The notes under the pieces: generated by a model | What the model was told of the DNA's origin: nothing | Database searches by the model: none | What the model saw: only the letters and a program-made list of their open reading frames with translations | Source of the DNA: Marsupella aquatica | Taxonomy: Eukaryota; Marchantiophyta | Length of the DNA: 64,000 nt | Direction of reading: 5' to 3' | NCBI GenBank assembly: GCA_973895155.1 | Contig: OZ316896.1 | Coordinates: 22,444,001 to 22,508,000, forward strand | In this document: in pieces, positions 46,635 to 60,822 of the stretch | How positions within the stretch are numbered: the stretch's first letter is position 1 | Layout: every line of letters begins with the position of its first letter | Position numbers and translations under genes: made by a program

Positions 46635-47669
46635 TCATAAAACATACTCATCATTGAGTAAATCAGCTTCTCCATCAGCCCTAGCCACATTTGCCGATGA
46701 AGTTTCCGCTGCCTTTCCCTTACAGTCTCGCTTGAAGTGTCCAACTTGGTTGCACTTCCAACATGTCACCTGCCTCCTCTGAGGGGATTTACCCTTGGAC
46801 TTAGATCTGGATTTAGATCTAAACTGGGTTCTACGGTCCCCAGTTGGTCGCTGCATACTCTTCCCACGGTTAACATTGAGGGCAGCACCAGATGATGAAG
46901 GCTGTGACGTGATGTGCATCTTCTGCTGAAGATCATCATTAAGCAGAGAACTTACCACGTCATTGTATGAAATGGTATCCCTATCACGATGCAACAACAC
47001 TCGTGATAGGGACTGGTAAGATGGAGGCAATGAACTAAGAAGCTGCAGAGCCTTCGTCTCATCATTCAAAGTCTCCCCAAGGTTTTCCAAGTCAACGACC
47101 ATGTCGTTGAAAGCATCCACATGGTCTTGCAACTTCGTACCAGATTCCTTCATCCTGAAACTCATCAGTTTGTAAGAAGTGTAGAGCCGGTTCGACAACT
47201 CCTTGCGGTGATACTTGCTCTGCAATTCCGCAAACAAGGACATGCAATCCTTATGTGCACCCAACTGCTTGATGATGGGAGGCATGAGATAGAGTGTAAC
47301 ACACCACACTCCCTGCTCCTGCATGCGGTCCCATTGTTTCTCATCAACATCGTCTTCACGAGGGCTCAGCAGTTGGCCCATCCCTGACGCATAAAGCACT
47401 CCCTTCACTTGCTTCTCCCATAGCAAGTAGTCAGAGCGCCCATCATACTTTGTCACTTCATACTTGGGTCCCCCAAGCTTGAAAGTCCCCATCTTCTTCT
47501 TTACCGTGAGCTCCGGTAGTACTACTGCTTCCTCCACCACACGCCGCACCGGTGATGGTATCGGTGTCACGTGCTCTTCCTCCTGCTCCTCTCTCTGCCC
47601 CTGAAACCTCCGCGGTGATCCTCGTGCTTCAAGTTCCACGTCTTCGAAAAACTCCTCCGAATCACTCAT
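46635..47669 (-). CDS. gag: Copia gag (nucleocapsid), 344 residues
   Basis: Structural protein that packages element RNA. It starts MSDSEEFFEDVELEARG and contains the UBN2-like copia gag region (YDGRSDYLLWEKQVKGVL to LPPSYQSLSRVLL). It ends with a basic stretch and the zinc knuckle CWKCNQVGHFKRDC (CX2CX4HX4C). A TGA at 46635-46637 ends the frame; pol continues in the same frame without shift. In many copia elements gag and pol are one frame, so the TGA is either a nonsense change in this copy (CGA to TGA by CpG deamination is possible) or a readthrough stop that sets the gag:pol ratio. Confidence 0.93.
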   Translation of the reverse strand: MSDSEEFFEDVELEARGSPRRFQGQREEQEEEHVTPIPSPVRRVVEEAVVLPELTVKKKMGTFKLGGPKYEVTKYDGRSDYLLWEKQVKGVLYASGMGQLLSPREDDVDEKQWDRMQEQGVWCVTLYLMPPIIKQLGAHKDCMSLFAELQSKYHRKELSNRLYTSYKLMSFRMKESGTKLQDHVDAFNDMVVDLENLGETLNDETKALQLLSSLPPSYQSLSRVLLHRDRDTISYNDVVSSLLNDDLQQKMHITSQPSSSGAALNVNRGKSMQRPTGDRRTQFRSKSRSKSKGKSPQRRQVTCWKCNQVGHFKRDCKGKAAETSSANVARADGEADLLNDEYVL

Positions 47670-48809
47670 ATGAGAAAGTCACAAAAAATGTTGTTTTTCA
47701 CAACTTCTCAAAAAACTCAAAACTCAACACCGCCGCGTAGCCCACAAAGCTAGGAGTCCAATACTGAAAACCGAAATCAAAATCGAAATTTGACGGAAAA
47801 GTTATTCAAATTTCGGTCGAGGTGGGTAAAACCTTGGGAAACTCCCCCGTTTTGACCACCTCAGGGAATAACCGAAATACCAAGTACAACCCGTTGTCGG
47901 AATTGCGATGTGATTGGTGCGCTGCATTGCCAACTTCAATGGCTACGACCTCGCCGAAAAATAACCAAAAAAGTTACCGTTCGGCGGATGAAATCTTTGT
48001 CGGACGGTCAAAAAATAGCTCTCTGGTTTTTTAGAATATTCTATGACCCTTGTACAGGCCCTGTGGGAATTTTGGAAGAACAATCGAGGGGCTGACATGT
48101 GTCCTCGAACCCCCAAAACCCCCTACCACCCTTCGTCGTCGAAATCTGGTCGCGCGCGCAGAAAATACACACGGCAGAATGTACCCCTCGACACCAAACG
48201 CAAGATATCTCACTCGGGTTTTGACAAAATCAAGATCCGATTTCAGATTTGGAAACTAGACTCCGAGGCGATGAAGATCGATATAAGAAGCACCCAAAAC
48301 GAGGAAAGAACGAGGGAGAAAAAAATTGGTAAAGATGACAGATTTCTCTCAATTGCCATAGCCAATTTCGAATCAGTTTTTCAAAGAGAAAAAAATGGTA
48401 CCTTGTCAACAACGAATGTTGATCAATTGCACTTGGTGCCGTCACCAAGTCCAACAAGGTAATTGATTTTGCTTAGCCTTCCTCTTTGCATCAAAGAGCC
48501 AATCCCGGACTCAAAAACAATCGTCTTGCCTCAATCTCTTCGTTGAGTCAAAACACTTGACGCTTCTCCCTCCGAGTTGATTGCCAACTTTCTTCACAAA
48601 ATCCAGAACGACGAAAACTTAGATCTCTCTGCACCACGAGCTCCGTTCAATGATTTCTTCACACCGTTAGAAAGCTCTTGCCCTGATCTATCCGTTGAGC
48701 CCATAAACTCCAAGTTCCATGCGATGGAACTCTGGAAAATCCACCAACACTCAACGCTGGAAAAACCGTCATGAAATCCCGTCACGAACACACGTCACCT
48801 CCCAAGCAT
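47670..48809 (-). other. Copia untranslated leader
   Basis: About 1.1 kb between primer-binding site and gag start. No conserved frame on the coding strand; the open frames seen on the + strand here are antisense and show no motif. The length leaves room for packaging and translation-control signals. Confidence 0.7.
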
Positions 48810-48821
48810 GCTCTGATACCA
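48810..48821 (-). other. Primer-binding site for initiator tRNA-Met
   Basis: On the minus strand TGGTATCAGAGC begins two bases after the 5' LTR. It is complementary to the 3' end of plant initiator tRNA-Met, the usual primer of plant copia elements. Confidence 0.95.
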
Positions 48822-48823
48822 AT

Positions 48824-49262
48824 TGTTGAGCATAGACGACGATCGCAACGGCAAGCCCATGAACCATCCAACGCACAATAGTCGACACAAGAGATACGTG
48901 GTTCACCTCCTTGAGGCTACGTCCACGGGAACACACAAGAGAGCTTTACTGAACTCTAAGCCCGTCGGCTATACCGAGTCTCCACAGTGTAAGCTCTCCC
49001 TATCTCTCAAGTGGCTCCATAACAATGAGCCTTGGTTCTACCTCTCCAAGCACACATGCCTCTTATGATATAGTGTGCAACTTAGTTGTACCTAACCACA
49101 TAGTTGTACCTAATCACGTAGTTGTACCTAACCACATAATTGTACCTAATCACGTAGTTGTACCTAACCACATAGTTGTACCTAATCACGTAGTTGTACC
49201 AACCCACATTGTTGTACCAACCACGTCATACCTAACCTAGACGTAAGAGTAAATACCCAACA
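48824..49262 (-). repeat. 5' LTR (439 bp) of the copia element
   Basis: Same ends as the 3' LTR, with eight instead of nine 18-bp units (49082-49226) and four base differences. TATA-like sequence at 49062-49073 (complement). Confidence 0.95.
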
Positions 49263-49640
49263 CCCTTATCTAGAACAGCCATCCTAAGACGGTTAGTCAG
49301 GGGATAGTCAGGGGATAGGTTCCTTAAATCTAGAGAAATAAAATGGTGTCACATGCATGTATCATATGTAAATCTACTGAGAAATACGATGGTTTTCACA
49401 TGGTTGCATGCATCAAATGCTAGATGACATAATCTATCTGTATTCTCAAGGAAAGAAGAGAGTAAACCACCACAGGTGATTCAAGAGCTTTACATATGTC
49501 CCACATTCTTAAACAGCCACTCGAAGAAGGTTAATCAGCCATCTCAACTACAGTAATCTAGTGAATAAAATGGTTTCAAATGCATGCATGCATCAATTTT
49601 TTTTTATGGCATAAACTGTTTCCAGAGAAAAGAAGAGAAG
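49263..49640. repeat. Degenerate satellite, right part
   Basis: Continues the array at 41266-42713 directly after the copia target duplication: GGTTCCTTAAATCTAGAGAA, ATGGTGTCACATGCATG and GACATAATCTA words return. Confidence 0.65.
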
Positions 49641-49734
49641 TCCAACTCACACTCCTTCACCACAATGAAAAAACCATGGCTGATAGGCCGTGGGCCAAGA
49701 TCCAAAGCAGCCGCCACGATGTAGACAAAGAGCC

Positions 49735-50215
49735 ATTACGTCATGGGAAATCTGTGGGGCAGAGGTTGTGAGATTTTGCCTCAAGCTCACATCACATTCA
49801 GGAAATCGCCCGCCCACATGCCATGCTTCAGACGACCCTACCTTAGAAACGACGATATCCCATCGAAGAAATAGTCTCAAGTCCTGTACCTCCCGATCTC
49901 CCATCGAAGAAATAGTATCAGGTCCTATACCTCCCAACTCGCTCGTTTCTTTCATTCATAGTCCTTTCGAGTGGCAATGCGTCATGGGAAATATGAGAGA
50001 CACAGGCCCTTCGGAAACTGTGAATCAAATTCGCCAAATCGTCCACATGCTCAAGGCTTCACACGACTAGAACGGGGACTAGAAACGATTATCTCCCTTG
50101 GAAGAACTCCTGTAGTCCCTTGCCTCCAACCAGCCATGCAGCAGAACTCCTTTCGCGGAAAGTCTCTGGAAAAGCAGCTTTCCGATCCCTTTCATTTCAT
50201 TCACGCGACGGAATG
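49735..50215. repeat. Diverged direct repeat of about 240 bp, with an inner 42-bp duplication
   Basis: GCGTCATGGGAAAT-type starts occur at 49738 and 49979. Both copies continue with CCACATGC, GGCTTCACACGAC-like, GAAACGAYNATCTCCC and GAAGAA words. Within the first copy, CTCCCATCGAAGAAATAGT with the following GTCCTRTACCTCCC is tandemly doubled (49858-49938). Confidence 0.65.
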
Positions 50216-53200
50216 AACGAACAGCAGCAGTTAAGAGAGCTGAAAAGGACAATAGTATTTGTGGCCGCAGCTTGCCACAGTCCAAAACAGTTATTCTTTT
50301 GATTCATCGTCACGTTAATAATGAATGGGAAGTGCAGGGAAACCTGCAGAGTCCAGATATTTAGTATGCCCGCCGTCAATTTATGAACAGTACTCCGGGC
50401 GTAGCAGCGGAAGGTGCAGCTTCGCAAGCGCCAACCACTAAAGTGAAGTGGGGACTGGCGAGAGATGGAGAGAAGAGAGCAATCGTCACAGCTACTGCAT
50501 GGCTTTCGGTGATTTTTTCCCCAGCGATTCGCTGCGTTGTGGTACCTTGCAATATCAAGTGGTACATGATCGTCCGTCCCGGGTTTACTGTGACCCAACA
50601 TGAGCTCACATTTGGTCATTTGCTGCAACCCTCAGCCGCTGAGCTCATCATGATTTTGTCGTCCAAACGCGGTACCTGTGTGCCTGTGAGTAGCCAGAAT
50701 AGGCCGTGAAGATTCTGCGAACCTCTTCTTTCAGTCAATTGCTTTTCCCAAGTTGCCTCTGATGAACTCGGTTCGATTCTCTCAGAACAAAAGCTTCCCC
50801 AAAGTACCATTTCCGTACAGTCAGAGGGAAGCCGGAAAAGAAAATTTTCCACACTAGAGATCTGTACTTCTAGACCTACACTTCCCTAAGATACAGATTC
50901 AGGGGATCCTATTTGTCTTGTTGGTTCAGGCTCCGGAAGCCAGAGTCTTGTGAGGTGTCGACTGTCACTGCAAGTGCACTAAAGTAAGTGCGCGTTAGTT
51001 CAAGACAGATCCGCCCTGCTTTTCTCGGCCAGTCTCATTTCCAGAGCCAACTCATTACAGTGACTTTACGACAATCAGTACCTTTAATCGGTGTTGTACA
51101 GAACACAACTGGGCTCCAGAGCTCACTTTTGCCCATTCACTCAGTGCATTGCCTGAGCCAACTCCAATTGTTTACACCTTCTAGTACGATAGAAGTGGGT
51201 GACTGTTGTCCAGTACAGAACTCTCCCCTTAAATTCTGCAGTTGGGGATTCAGGATTTGGTCGGCAAAGCTTTGCAGGGGAGCTACAACGGTAATTTTAA
51301 CGGTGTTGAGATCCTAGAGCTGCTTCCCGAGCGATAGTCCTTCGGTGAGTATTTTTTAGTGAGAAATTTATACTGGTCGATCCGGATGTCAGTGCAAGCT
51401 TCAGTCCTCAATGCTATTGAAGTAAAATCCTAAATCTCTTGCAGCCAGTCCCATTTCGATCTGTTTGATCCTCGTCTTTTTCCCTTTCAATTTGCCGCAA
51501 GGGAGTATGTAAGGAAATCCTGGCCCCATTTCTCCTCATTCTAACTCTCTTTCTCCGTCCCTCCCTCGTGGCCACTTGCCCTGAGTCAGCTTGCGTTGAG
51601 AGCACTGAGAATCACGTGGTCTCCCACGAAGCTGTCGTGACTGTTCTAGCTTCGAGCTTGATTTTCGTTCGTGTTCAGGTCTGGCCTGGAACTCGCACAA
51701 ACAGAAAGGCTCGAACCTTACTAGTGGACCAGCGCGACTTGTTGATATGCATCAAAACTGAAATTCTGGGAAGAATTTTGCTATTCCCATTGGCCCGCAC
51801 TGACCCCCCCTAATTGCTCAGAGTGGATTCGTTCTTCCTTTCGGCCCTGCTTTGAATTTCGTCGCTGTAGTCTGAGTGCAAGACCAACCAGTCATTGCGG
51901 AACGTTGTCTGTCCACACAGCTGCTGCCATTCACATGAGATTGGCAAATCTTACTTACTCATTTTCTGGGTTTTCATTGATATACAAACGGCCTTACTGT
52001 GGTCGACTTGAGCGTCTTCATATTTGTTTTGTAGACAATTTGAGATTCACAAGTACAGTTTTCTGTGTCGTGACCACTGGAAGAGAGGAAGTTCTGCATT
52101 CAGTGCTGGAAAGTTCTCACTCCTGAGCAGTGGTCCTGCAGTGGTTCTGCACGATTATAATTTTACGTGCCTAAAACTTTGTTTGGAAATGAACTATGTA
52201 GATGAAAAGTTAGGACTGGAGACGACTGACAGAAACTTACGAGGAACAGAAAAGATAAGTAGAGAGAATTAAAGAAGCACTGGGAGGGATAGTGGACGGA
52301 TATCTTGCGCCTCTGTTTCACTTCAATAGATTCTGTGATCCGAGTAGACTTACATCGTTTAGAACCAGATTGGAAGAATTCTTGCATTCCAATTACAATC
52401 ACCCACTCGTTTGCTTCAGTAGTACCACAGCTGTTCTTCACAGTGAGCAACTTACAAACGAGGTGGAGCCGACAGAATCACAAATGGTGGAGGTTCCTTC
52501 AAACTTCCCACGGAGGCCGGGGATTTTCCTATCCATGCAACGATGGTTTTTTGGTAATAGTAACTGATGTATATCGCTTAATCTCTTTGAGAAATTGGAA
52601 GCTAGTGTTTTCTAGAAGGGATTCAACCAGATGTTCCGTCCAGGCTGAAATGAATCAACTTTCAGTTCCAGGAATTCAACGTGCGGACTCAAACACACAA
52701 ACAGCGTGAAGTTATAACATCTGATTGCACCCACGCAAACCAATTCTGGGTGTCTGAGGGTGAATTTTTCCTTCTCAGATTCTCAAAACTGTCAAATTAA
52801 TTTCATTATGTGCATTCTATTGCTTCAACGCTCCACCTATTTATAACTTGAATACATTTACTGTAGGTTTGGGATGAAAGAAGTTAAAACATCACAAACA
52901 GAACACTCCAATCACTGCAACATTGTCTCCATTGAGGACTTTCCATCAACAAATTTTAAGTGTTTTGCTCATACGTTTTGCAAGTGATAGAAACTACGAT
53001 AGTTCAGTAGATGCATAAGTGATGCTCGACTTGTCTGTGATGGCCTCGAGCAACAAAAAGCAACAGCACATTATCAGAGTCAGCCAAGCATATCAACGGA
53101 TCTACTAGCTACTCTAGTTCAGAAATGGAGCTACTCATTTTCCAGCCGTTCAGGAAACGATCTACTTGCAGAGGAGACGTAGGCACTAGAACTCTTTTCC

Positions 53201-56200
53201 TCAGTCCCCACCATCTTCATGTCCAGGTTTCCAGGAGTCCAGGGGGTCCTCTATTTCAACGAGGCTGGTAAATGGCCTAGGGACCTCTCATGTTGGACAT
53301 GCATGATCAGCTTTCTAGTTTTAGTACTTCTTTGGTGGTCTAGGATTTGCAATGTAGGCTACAGTAGTACCTTGGCCTGCTGAGATTCGGATTCCATTGG
53401 GACACTGATTTTGTTCTGCAGACAACTTTGTCAGTTTCTGAATATAAAATTCATCCCCTGGATTTGGACATGGGCGAACATTTAGGATGCTCGTATATAC
53501 TAAGAACAGCAGGCATCATGATTGCGGTATTATTTGTCCAGTTGTGTGATTCTGCAACAATCATTATTTTTTCTTGCTTCCGTTTTGATTTTCCTCACAA
53601 TCATGACAAGATTTGGCAGATGGTAAAAGATTTGGCAGATGGGAAAAGCTTCTGAAGCTAGGGCTGAAAGAAATTGAAAGAAGATCTAGCAGAAGCTTCA
53701 CCCCTGGCCCCGTTCTCCTGATTCTACTAGGCGTTGACAGTACAGTGTATTTTTTAAGGATTTCACTTTTTGCTCATAGTGGCGAATATAAAGTGTCCCA
53801 AGGAGAAGATGCTCAAAAAATTCACTATTCAATTATTTTCTTGACCCTCAGATCTCCCTAGATTTAAGGCTGACCATTAGACTCTGGCTAACTTGGGATT
53901 AAGTGGAACACTGGCTAATGAGACAGCAAAAAAGTAACTAATTTTAGCCCAAAGTGGAGAAAGATTTTTGGGGAGGTGAAATCTAGTTAATTTTCGCCAC
54001 TAAAAAATAATAAAAAATAATAAAAATATATCAAGGCATTTGCGTGTCTGTAAAACCGGCGATCTATATATTCGTGCATGAACCAGTCCAGGCGATTCCA
54101 AGGTGTATGAAAGGAGAAGAGTAATGCTTTTGGAATTTGGGTCCGTGACAAGCATAGCTTGTTGAAATATATAAACAACGTTGATTATGTTCTTTACACT
54201 GTTCCAAAGCTGATTGTTATTCACATGGCCAGCATGACTGTGGAATCATTGTCTCGTTGACTCCTTTATACAATTCATACAATTCAACAATAAAGTGTAA
54301 CAAGACGCTTATTTTCACACAGCCTACAAGTAGAGTGTGGTGGTTGGTTTCTCTGGCCACTTGGGTTTGCTTTTTTTTTTTTGCGCCTTACTGGTTGGTC
54401 TGGTTTTATCAGTGGCGATCTTTGAATTCATATGGCCTGGGCACCTTCGCCTTCACTAAAAAAGAGAAAATAAATAAATTAGAAAACCTACCCTTGAGTA
54501 GCGGTCCTAATTTACAAAAAGGGCCAATAAAAGTACAATGAAGAGAAAGAGTCCCAAAGAGGACAAACACCAAATACTAAAGAAGAGGCAAATATATTTC
54601 AAACTGCAAAAGGACAAGGGGCGCCCAACTGGGAGACATGATCCCTCAGGCAAAAAACCCAATCACGGGAAAAAACCAAAGGGCCAAGAAAGACCAATGC
54701 AAAGAGGAAAATCTGGAAAGGGGAAAAGAAAAAAGGGGAGAAAGAGCTACCGTTGCCATAGTGTGATGAGCTATGGTCCACACCTAACATAAGAGCATCA
54801 TGAGCTAATAGTTTGAATCTAGTGTGTCCCTAAAATGCAAGTGGGACATGGCTGTTCGCAAGCCTCTGCAGAGGCACATGAGTACCCACGGCAAAAGATT
54901 TACAATAGATCTTGAGTGTCAACTTCCTCTCCGATTTTAATTTGATATATTTTCCTGAGTAGGTTTCATAAGGACTGCGAATTGATAATTCATTTCAGGA
55001 AATTGCTCAAACTCACAATTTTTTAAAATTTAAAAACAATGTAAACATTGACAAGCCAGTGTTTTACACTAGGATGCTTAAAATATTAAAAAATTTACAG
55101 GACACAATTATTTGAAGGTTTCACCAGAACCCCAAATTATTAATCATGCAAAGAAAATGGCACTAAGGTAGTGTTGGTGGTGGAGCGACACCAGCTCATT
55201 TTTCAATGGCAAAGAGTCACCAGATTCCATCTCTCTGAAAAAACCCCACTAGCTGGTCATCCTTGAATCTCAAGAGATCTAACGGTACAAAGTAATTTTT
55301 CCTGGAAAATTAGGTAAGAAATATTATCAGCATCATCTGCTCCTTCACACATGGAAGGAGACATTGGCCACCTTGGCAAAAAATGAAAAAGGAAGAGATA
55401 TTTGTCACCTTGGCAAAAATAAAAGCACTAACAATTATGTATGCTTTTTGTCCAATGATACTGAAGCCAGGGATGGACCACCATGTTGGACATAGTGCTC
55501 AAGTGGACCACATTTTGGTGGTCCATGAGAGTTTGGGGCCCATAACTTATGACTACGAGTCCAAAAATCATTCTTAATTTTGCACCCGCACGACAACTAG
55601 GGAAGGAGGAGACTTTAAAAACTGCGAGCACAAATGTTTGATATTAACACCATCAAAATTATTGTAGTAAAATTTACCCCTCCGCATTCTATCATGAAAA
55701 ACTCAACCAAAATGGCCAAAAAATCACTGTCACTTTGATGGAAGTGTAGCGTACCTACTCTTGTAACATATCTAAAAAACTAAAAAATATTTCAATTTAT
55801 GAATATCAAGCTATTACCATAATGCTCAAATTTTGCTAAATGTGGTCCTTGGGGGCTTGGGGCTTCAGATTCCTTGCTCAATAGATCATTGTTTGTTTGT
55901 AACTGAATGTCATGATGTGGTTGCACAGTTCAGTACTCAACCAGAGGTGACCCATAGGGTGGGAAATTTTAATAAATTAATTAATTTTAATTACTCTATT
56001 CGTTTGCAACTGCACCGGTACAATGCTACATTGTGTTGAAGCTACTCACAGCAATCTTAGTTCTGGTTACACACCGTGTCTTGTCAAATTGTTTGCAACC
56101 AGCTCAAAGCATTTTCTCTAGCTCCCGCAAAGAAATCGTAGCTCGATGTGCTCACACTCTGTATGGGTTTTGTTCTCTACTCCCTTAAGTTTAAGCATTT

Positions 56201-56320
56201 TGTCGAAACTCAGCACAGACATGTTGGGTTACAATCACTCTATCTGTGCACAGACGTTTCTAGCATTCAGTGATCTTTGTATTCAGTGGTCTTTGAATTT
56301 GACGTAGTGAAATTTGTGCG
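50216..56320. other. Long intergenic stretch without supported genes
   Basis: The part at about 51000-52700 is rich in TTCCAGAGC/CTGGAG-type words reminiscent of 7.7-8.4 kb, with no periodicity I can fix. The basic open frame at 54538-54792 is low-complexity Lys/Gly sequence. The 38-bp block at 54532-54570 is a dispersed copy of 41399-41437 (AAGAGTYCCAAAGAGGACAA). AT-rich homopolymer-like sequence fills much of 54.0-56.0 kb. Confidence 0.4.
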
Positions 56321-56736
56321 ATGATGGCTCCTGCAATTTTCCTCGGTTTCCACGGGAAGGACCAAACTGATCCTCATCTGTCCACTTGGACAACTACAGA
56401 TGGTTCTTGTCTATGGCCAGAAACCTGGGTGCTGGAGGACTTTGGTGATGCTCATGTCTTGTGTGTCTCCTATAGAGGCTTATCAAATATGATTGTTGGA
56501 GAATGTTTGTTACATGATATCATATCACATGGGATTGGACAAACACCTGATTGCCCAGTCATCTTAGTGGGCCACTCCTTTGGTAGCCATGTGATGAAGT
56601 AAATGTGTCGACCCAAAGCTTCATAGCTACAAGAGCTCATGAGGGAGTCCCAAAGCTTTCACAGTTACAAGAGCCCATCAGGGCGTCCCAAAGCTTTGTC
56701 ATGGCTGAAGTTTCAAGACTTTAAAACGGTATGTTC
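56321..56736 (+). pseudogene. Fragment of a SERAC1-like alpha/beta-hydrolase
   Basis: From ATG 56321 a 93-codon frame reads AIFLGFHGKDQTD, then TWTTTDGSCLWPETWVLEDF, then HVLCVSYRGLSNM, then the nucleophile elbow GHSFG after PVILV, and stops at TAA 56600-56602. This order (FxHG oxyanion region, Trp-rich WPETW, VSY strand, GxSxG) matches the N-terminal hydrolase part of SERAC1-like proteins; in some non-seed plants a similar hydrolase is fused to NB-ARC-LRR receptors. The catalytic Asp and His regions are absent. A different frame after the stop stays open to about 56736 (THEG-like RAHEGVPKLSQLQE), suggesting a frameshift, so this is probably a truncated copy. Function: none expected. Confidence 0.6.
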
Positions 56737-57600
56737 CACTCCCCAGATAAGCTTCTCTAGCTGCTTCACAGCTCGACCGAGCTTCTCTGCTAGTCTGCAC
56801 TTGCCAGTGATCACTCATTCCTTTTAGTAAATTATGTGCAAATGGAACCCCATTGTGATCTATTACTCAGTCGGGGCAAGCCCATACACAGGGTTTACTC
56901 AATGTTTACTCTCCACAACTCTCATGCCCCGCCCAACCAATGGGAGGAGGCTGAACTTAGAGGAATGAGATCTCGATGTCCATTGTTCCCAAGTATCTTT
57001 GTCACTCAATGGCACACGAAGAGACATCCTGTACTGTGACAGCAGATTTTACAGTAGGCAACCATGCCGGAAGTCTACTTTGGTCTTGTTCTATAGGTTG
57101 TTTGTCACAGTTGGGTAGCTTTTTTCATGTCCTGATTGTGTGTCAGGCGGATCTTTACTACTTCTGAACTCCAGCGGTCTTTGTTGTGTGTAGTTGTTGT
57201 TTCTTCGGTGGATCCTGTAGGGACACCTTGTTGGCTGGTACCGTCTTTGGCTTGGCCTGCGGCCGTTCCTGTGTCTTGGGGCCCTTTCCCCTTTTTACCT
57301 CCCCTTCATTGGGTAGCTTTGCCTCTGGGATCATAACTCCCTGGCGTTTTTTTGAACTTGGGCACTGTGATATATAGATTATCCACTGTCTACTTTACTT
57401 GTTTAAATAGAATATGTTTCGAGGCCAAATGCAACATGATATCCTGGGTGACATGTTGTAGTTAACATGACCTCTGCTAGGAGGTTCCTCCTAAAAAAGG
57501 AACAAATAAAGTTAAACGGCAACATGGTTTAAATGGTTTAGTTGTTGTCCCTAACTATGAAGCTTTGGGACTCTCTGATGGGTTCTTGTTAACTATGGAA
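56620..57600. repeat. CCCAAAGCTT units and an inverted copy
   Basis: Units beginning CCCAAAGCTTYAYAG and containing ACAAGAGCYCATSAGGG recur at 56621, about 56649 and 56690. An inverted version (AAGCTTTGGGACTCTCTGAT then GGGTTCTTGTTAACTATGG) lies at about 57559-57598, some 0.9 kb away. Confidence 0.65.
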
Positions 57601-57809
57601 CTTGATTGAGTTCATTTGTTGCTGATCGTTGAGTGTTGATTTGCCCATTGTCAACTGCCTCTGTGGCGGTCAACTGCTCAAGGCTGCAAGTGGCTGCAAA
57701 TAGTGAGCTTGCTTGGGGTAGAGGCACTGAAATGTTCTGATCTTTGTCTACTATTCTATATACTAAATTAGAACTAAATTGACTTCAAGAGCGTTACGTC
57801 TATGCTCAA

Positions 57810-58091
57810 AGCTCAAATTGTGGAAAATGTTTTAGGACGAGAAACTGCCCGAAAGAGCGAAAGAAAGAGCACCTAAGGAAGGAGTTCGACATTCAAGTTG
57901 TAGACATGAATATCCTCGCTCCGAAAATTGACAACCATGTGCTTCTTTTTGACGGTTCCCAAATGAATGGGCACAAGTACAGTAAGGTTTCATTTTCATC
58001 AGCTAGACCTACACTTGTTCCTAGAATAATATCTGGTTGGAAGACAGTCTGCCGAACCACAAAAATCCAATTTAATCCAAGGCCCACTTGA
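57810..58091 (+). CDS. Hypothetical ORF with a Cys-rich start, unknown
   Basis: Unrecognised. An open frame ending at TGA 58089-58091 includes NCGKCFRTRNCPKERKKEHL followed by DIQVVDMNILAPKIDNHVLL. The first ATG is at 57906, so the Cys-rich part lies upstream of any ATG and would need an upstream exon. The Cys/Lys/Arg composition suggests a decayed nucleic-acid-binding or transposon-derived protein, but no family fits. It could be non-coding. Confidence 0.15.
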   Translation, partial: SSNCGKCFRTRNCPKERKKEHLRKEFDIQVVDMNILAPKIDNHVLLFDGSQMNGHKYSKVSFSSARPTLVPRIISGWKTVCRTTKIQFNPRPT

Positions 58092-58613
58092 CAGCCTTTC
58101 AGCTCAGAGGTCCTTCAATTGATTAGACTTCGTTTGGAACTTCCGAAGTCCCAGTTCAAGAGCTGTCTAGTCCACATCCACATGATCAGCCCTATCCTTA
58201 TTACCCACAGGGCATGCTCTGCTGAAGTCCCACAAGTCTCTCTTCACGGCTCACACAAACGTCCAGAGTTGGATTGTAGATAAAGTACATCTTCATATAG
58301 AGATCGGTAAGATAAATCGCCAGTGATGTCTCTTCCAACAGAACTGAATCAACTGAATTGCTCGAGGACACTGCCTGTCACTTTCATAGATCTTCCCAGG
58401 AAATGTTACAACTGAAACAAATCGCCAATTGGTATACTGGAAATACTACTTTTTTCCTTCAATAGTACAATCAAGCCCACAAGCACTAACGTCCTTCAAA
58501 GCCCTTTCAGAAACAAGGTGACCGGCTGAAAGGCATTATTCTCAATGCTCTATAAAAAAGGAATCTTTCCTTGTTTGAATGTACAAAGTATACACCAGAG
58601 GACCTTCCTATCT
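58092..58613. other. 3' flank of the NKAP-family gene
   Basis: Likely contains the 3' UTR of the minus-strand NKAP gene next to 58613. Nothing else recognised. Confidence 0.4.

Positions 58614-60822
<2,209 letters not shown>

Larger units (their letters stand above)
42714..49262 (-). mobile_element. Ty1/copia LTR retrotransposon, 6.5 kb, nearly intact
   Basis: Two LTRs (42714-43170, 48824-49262) start TGTTGAG and end CCCAACA, and are flanked by the 5-bp duplication CCCTT (42709-42713, 49263-49267). On the minus strand the order is 5' LTR, primer-binding site, leader, gag, then pol as protease, integrase, reverse transcriptase, RNase H; this order defines Ty1/copia. A polypurine tract precedes the 3' LTR. 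The LTRs differ by four substitutions and one 18-bp repeat unit, so insertion was recent. The gag and pol frames are the same but separated by one TGA, and the protease active site is altered, so this copy is probably not autonomous. It sits inside a satellite, away from the genes. Confidence 0.97.

Noticed and set aside
48043-48462. Plus-strand frame of 139 codons inside the copia leader
   Set aside because: Antisense to the element, no motif.
54538-54792. Basic Lys/Gly-rich plus-strand frame
   Set aside because: Low-complexity purine-rich DNA that includes a satellite fragment; no domain.
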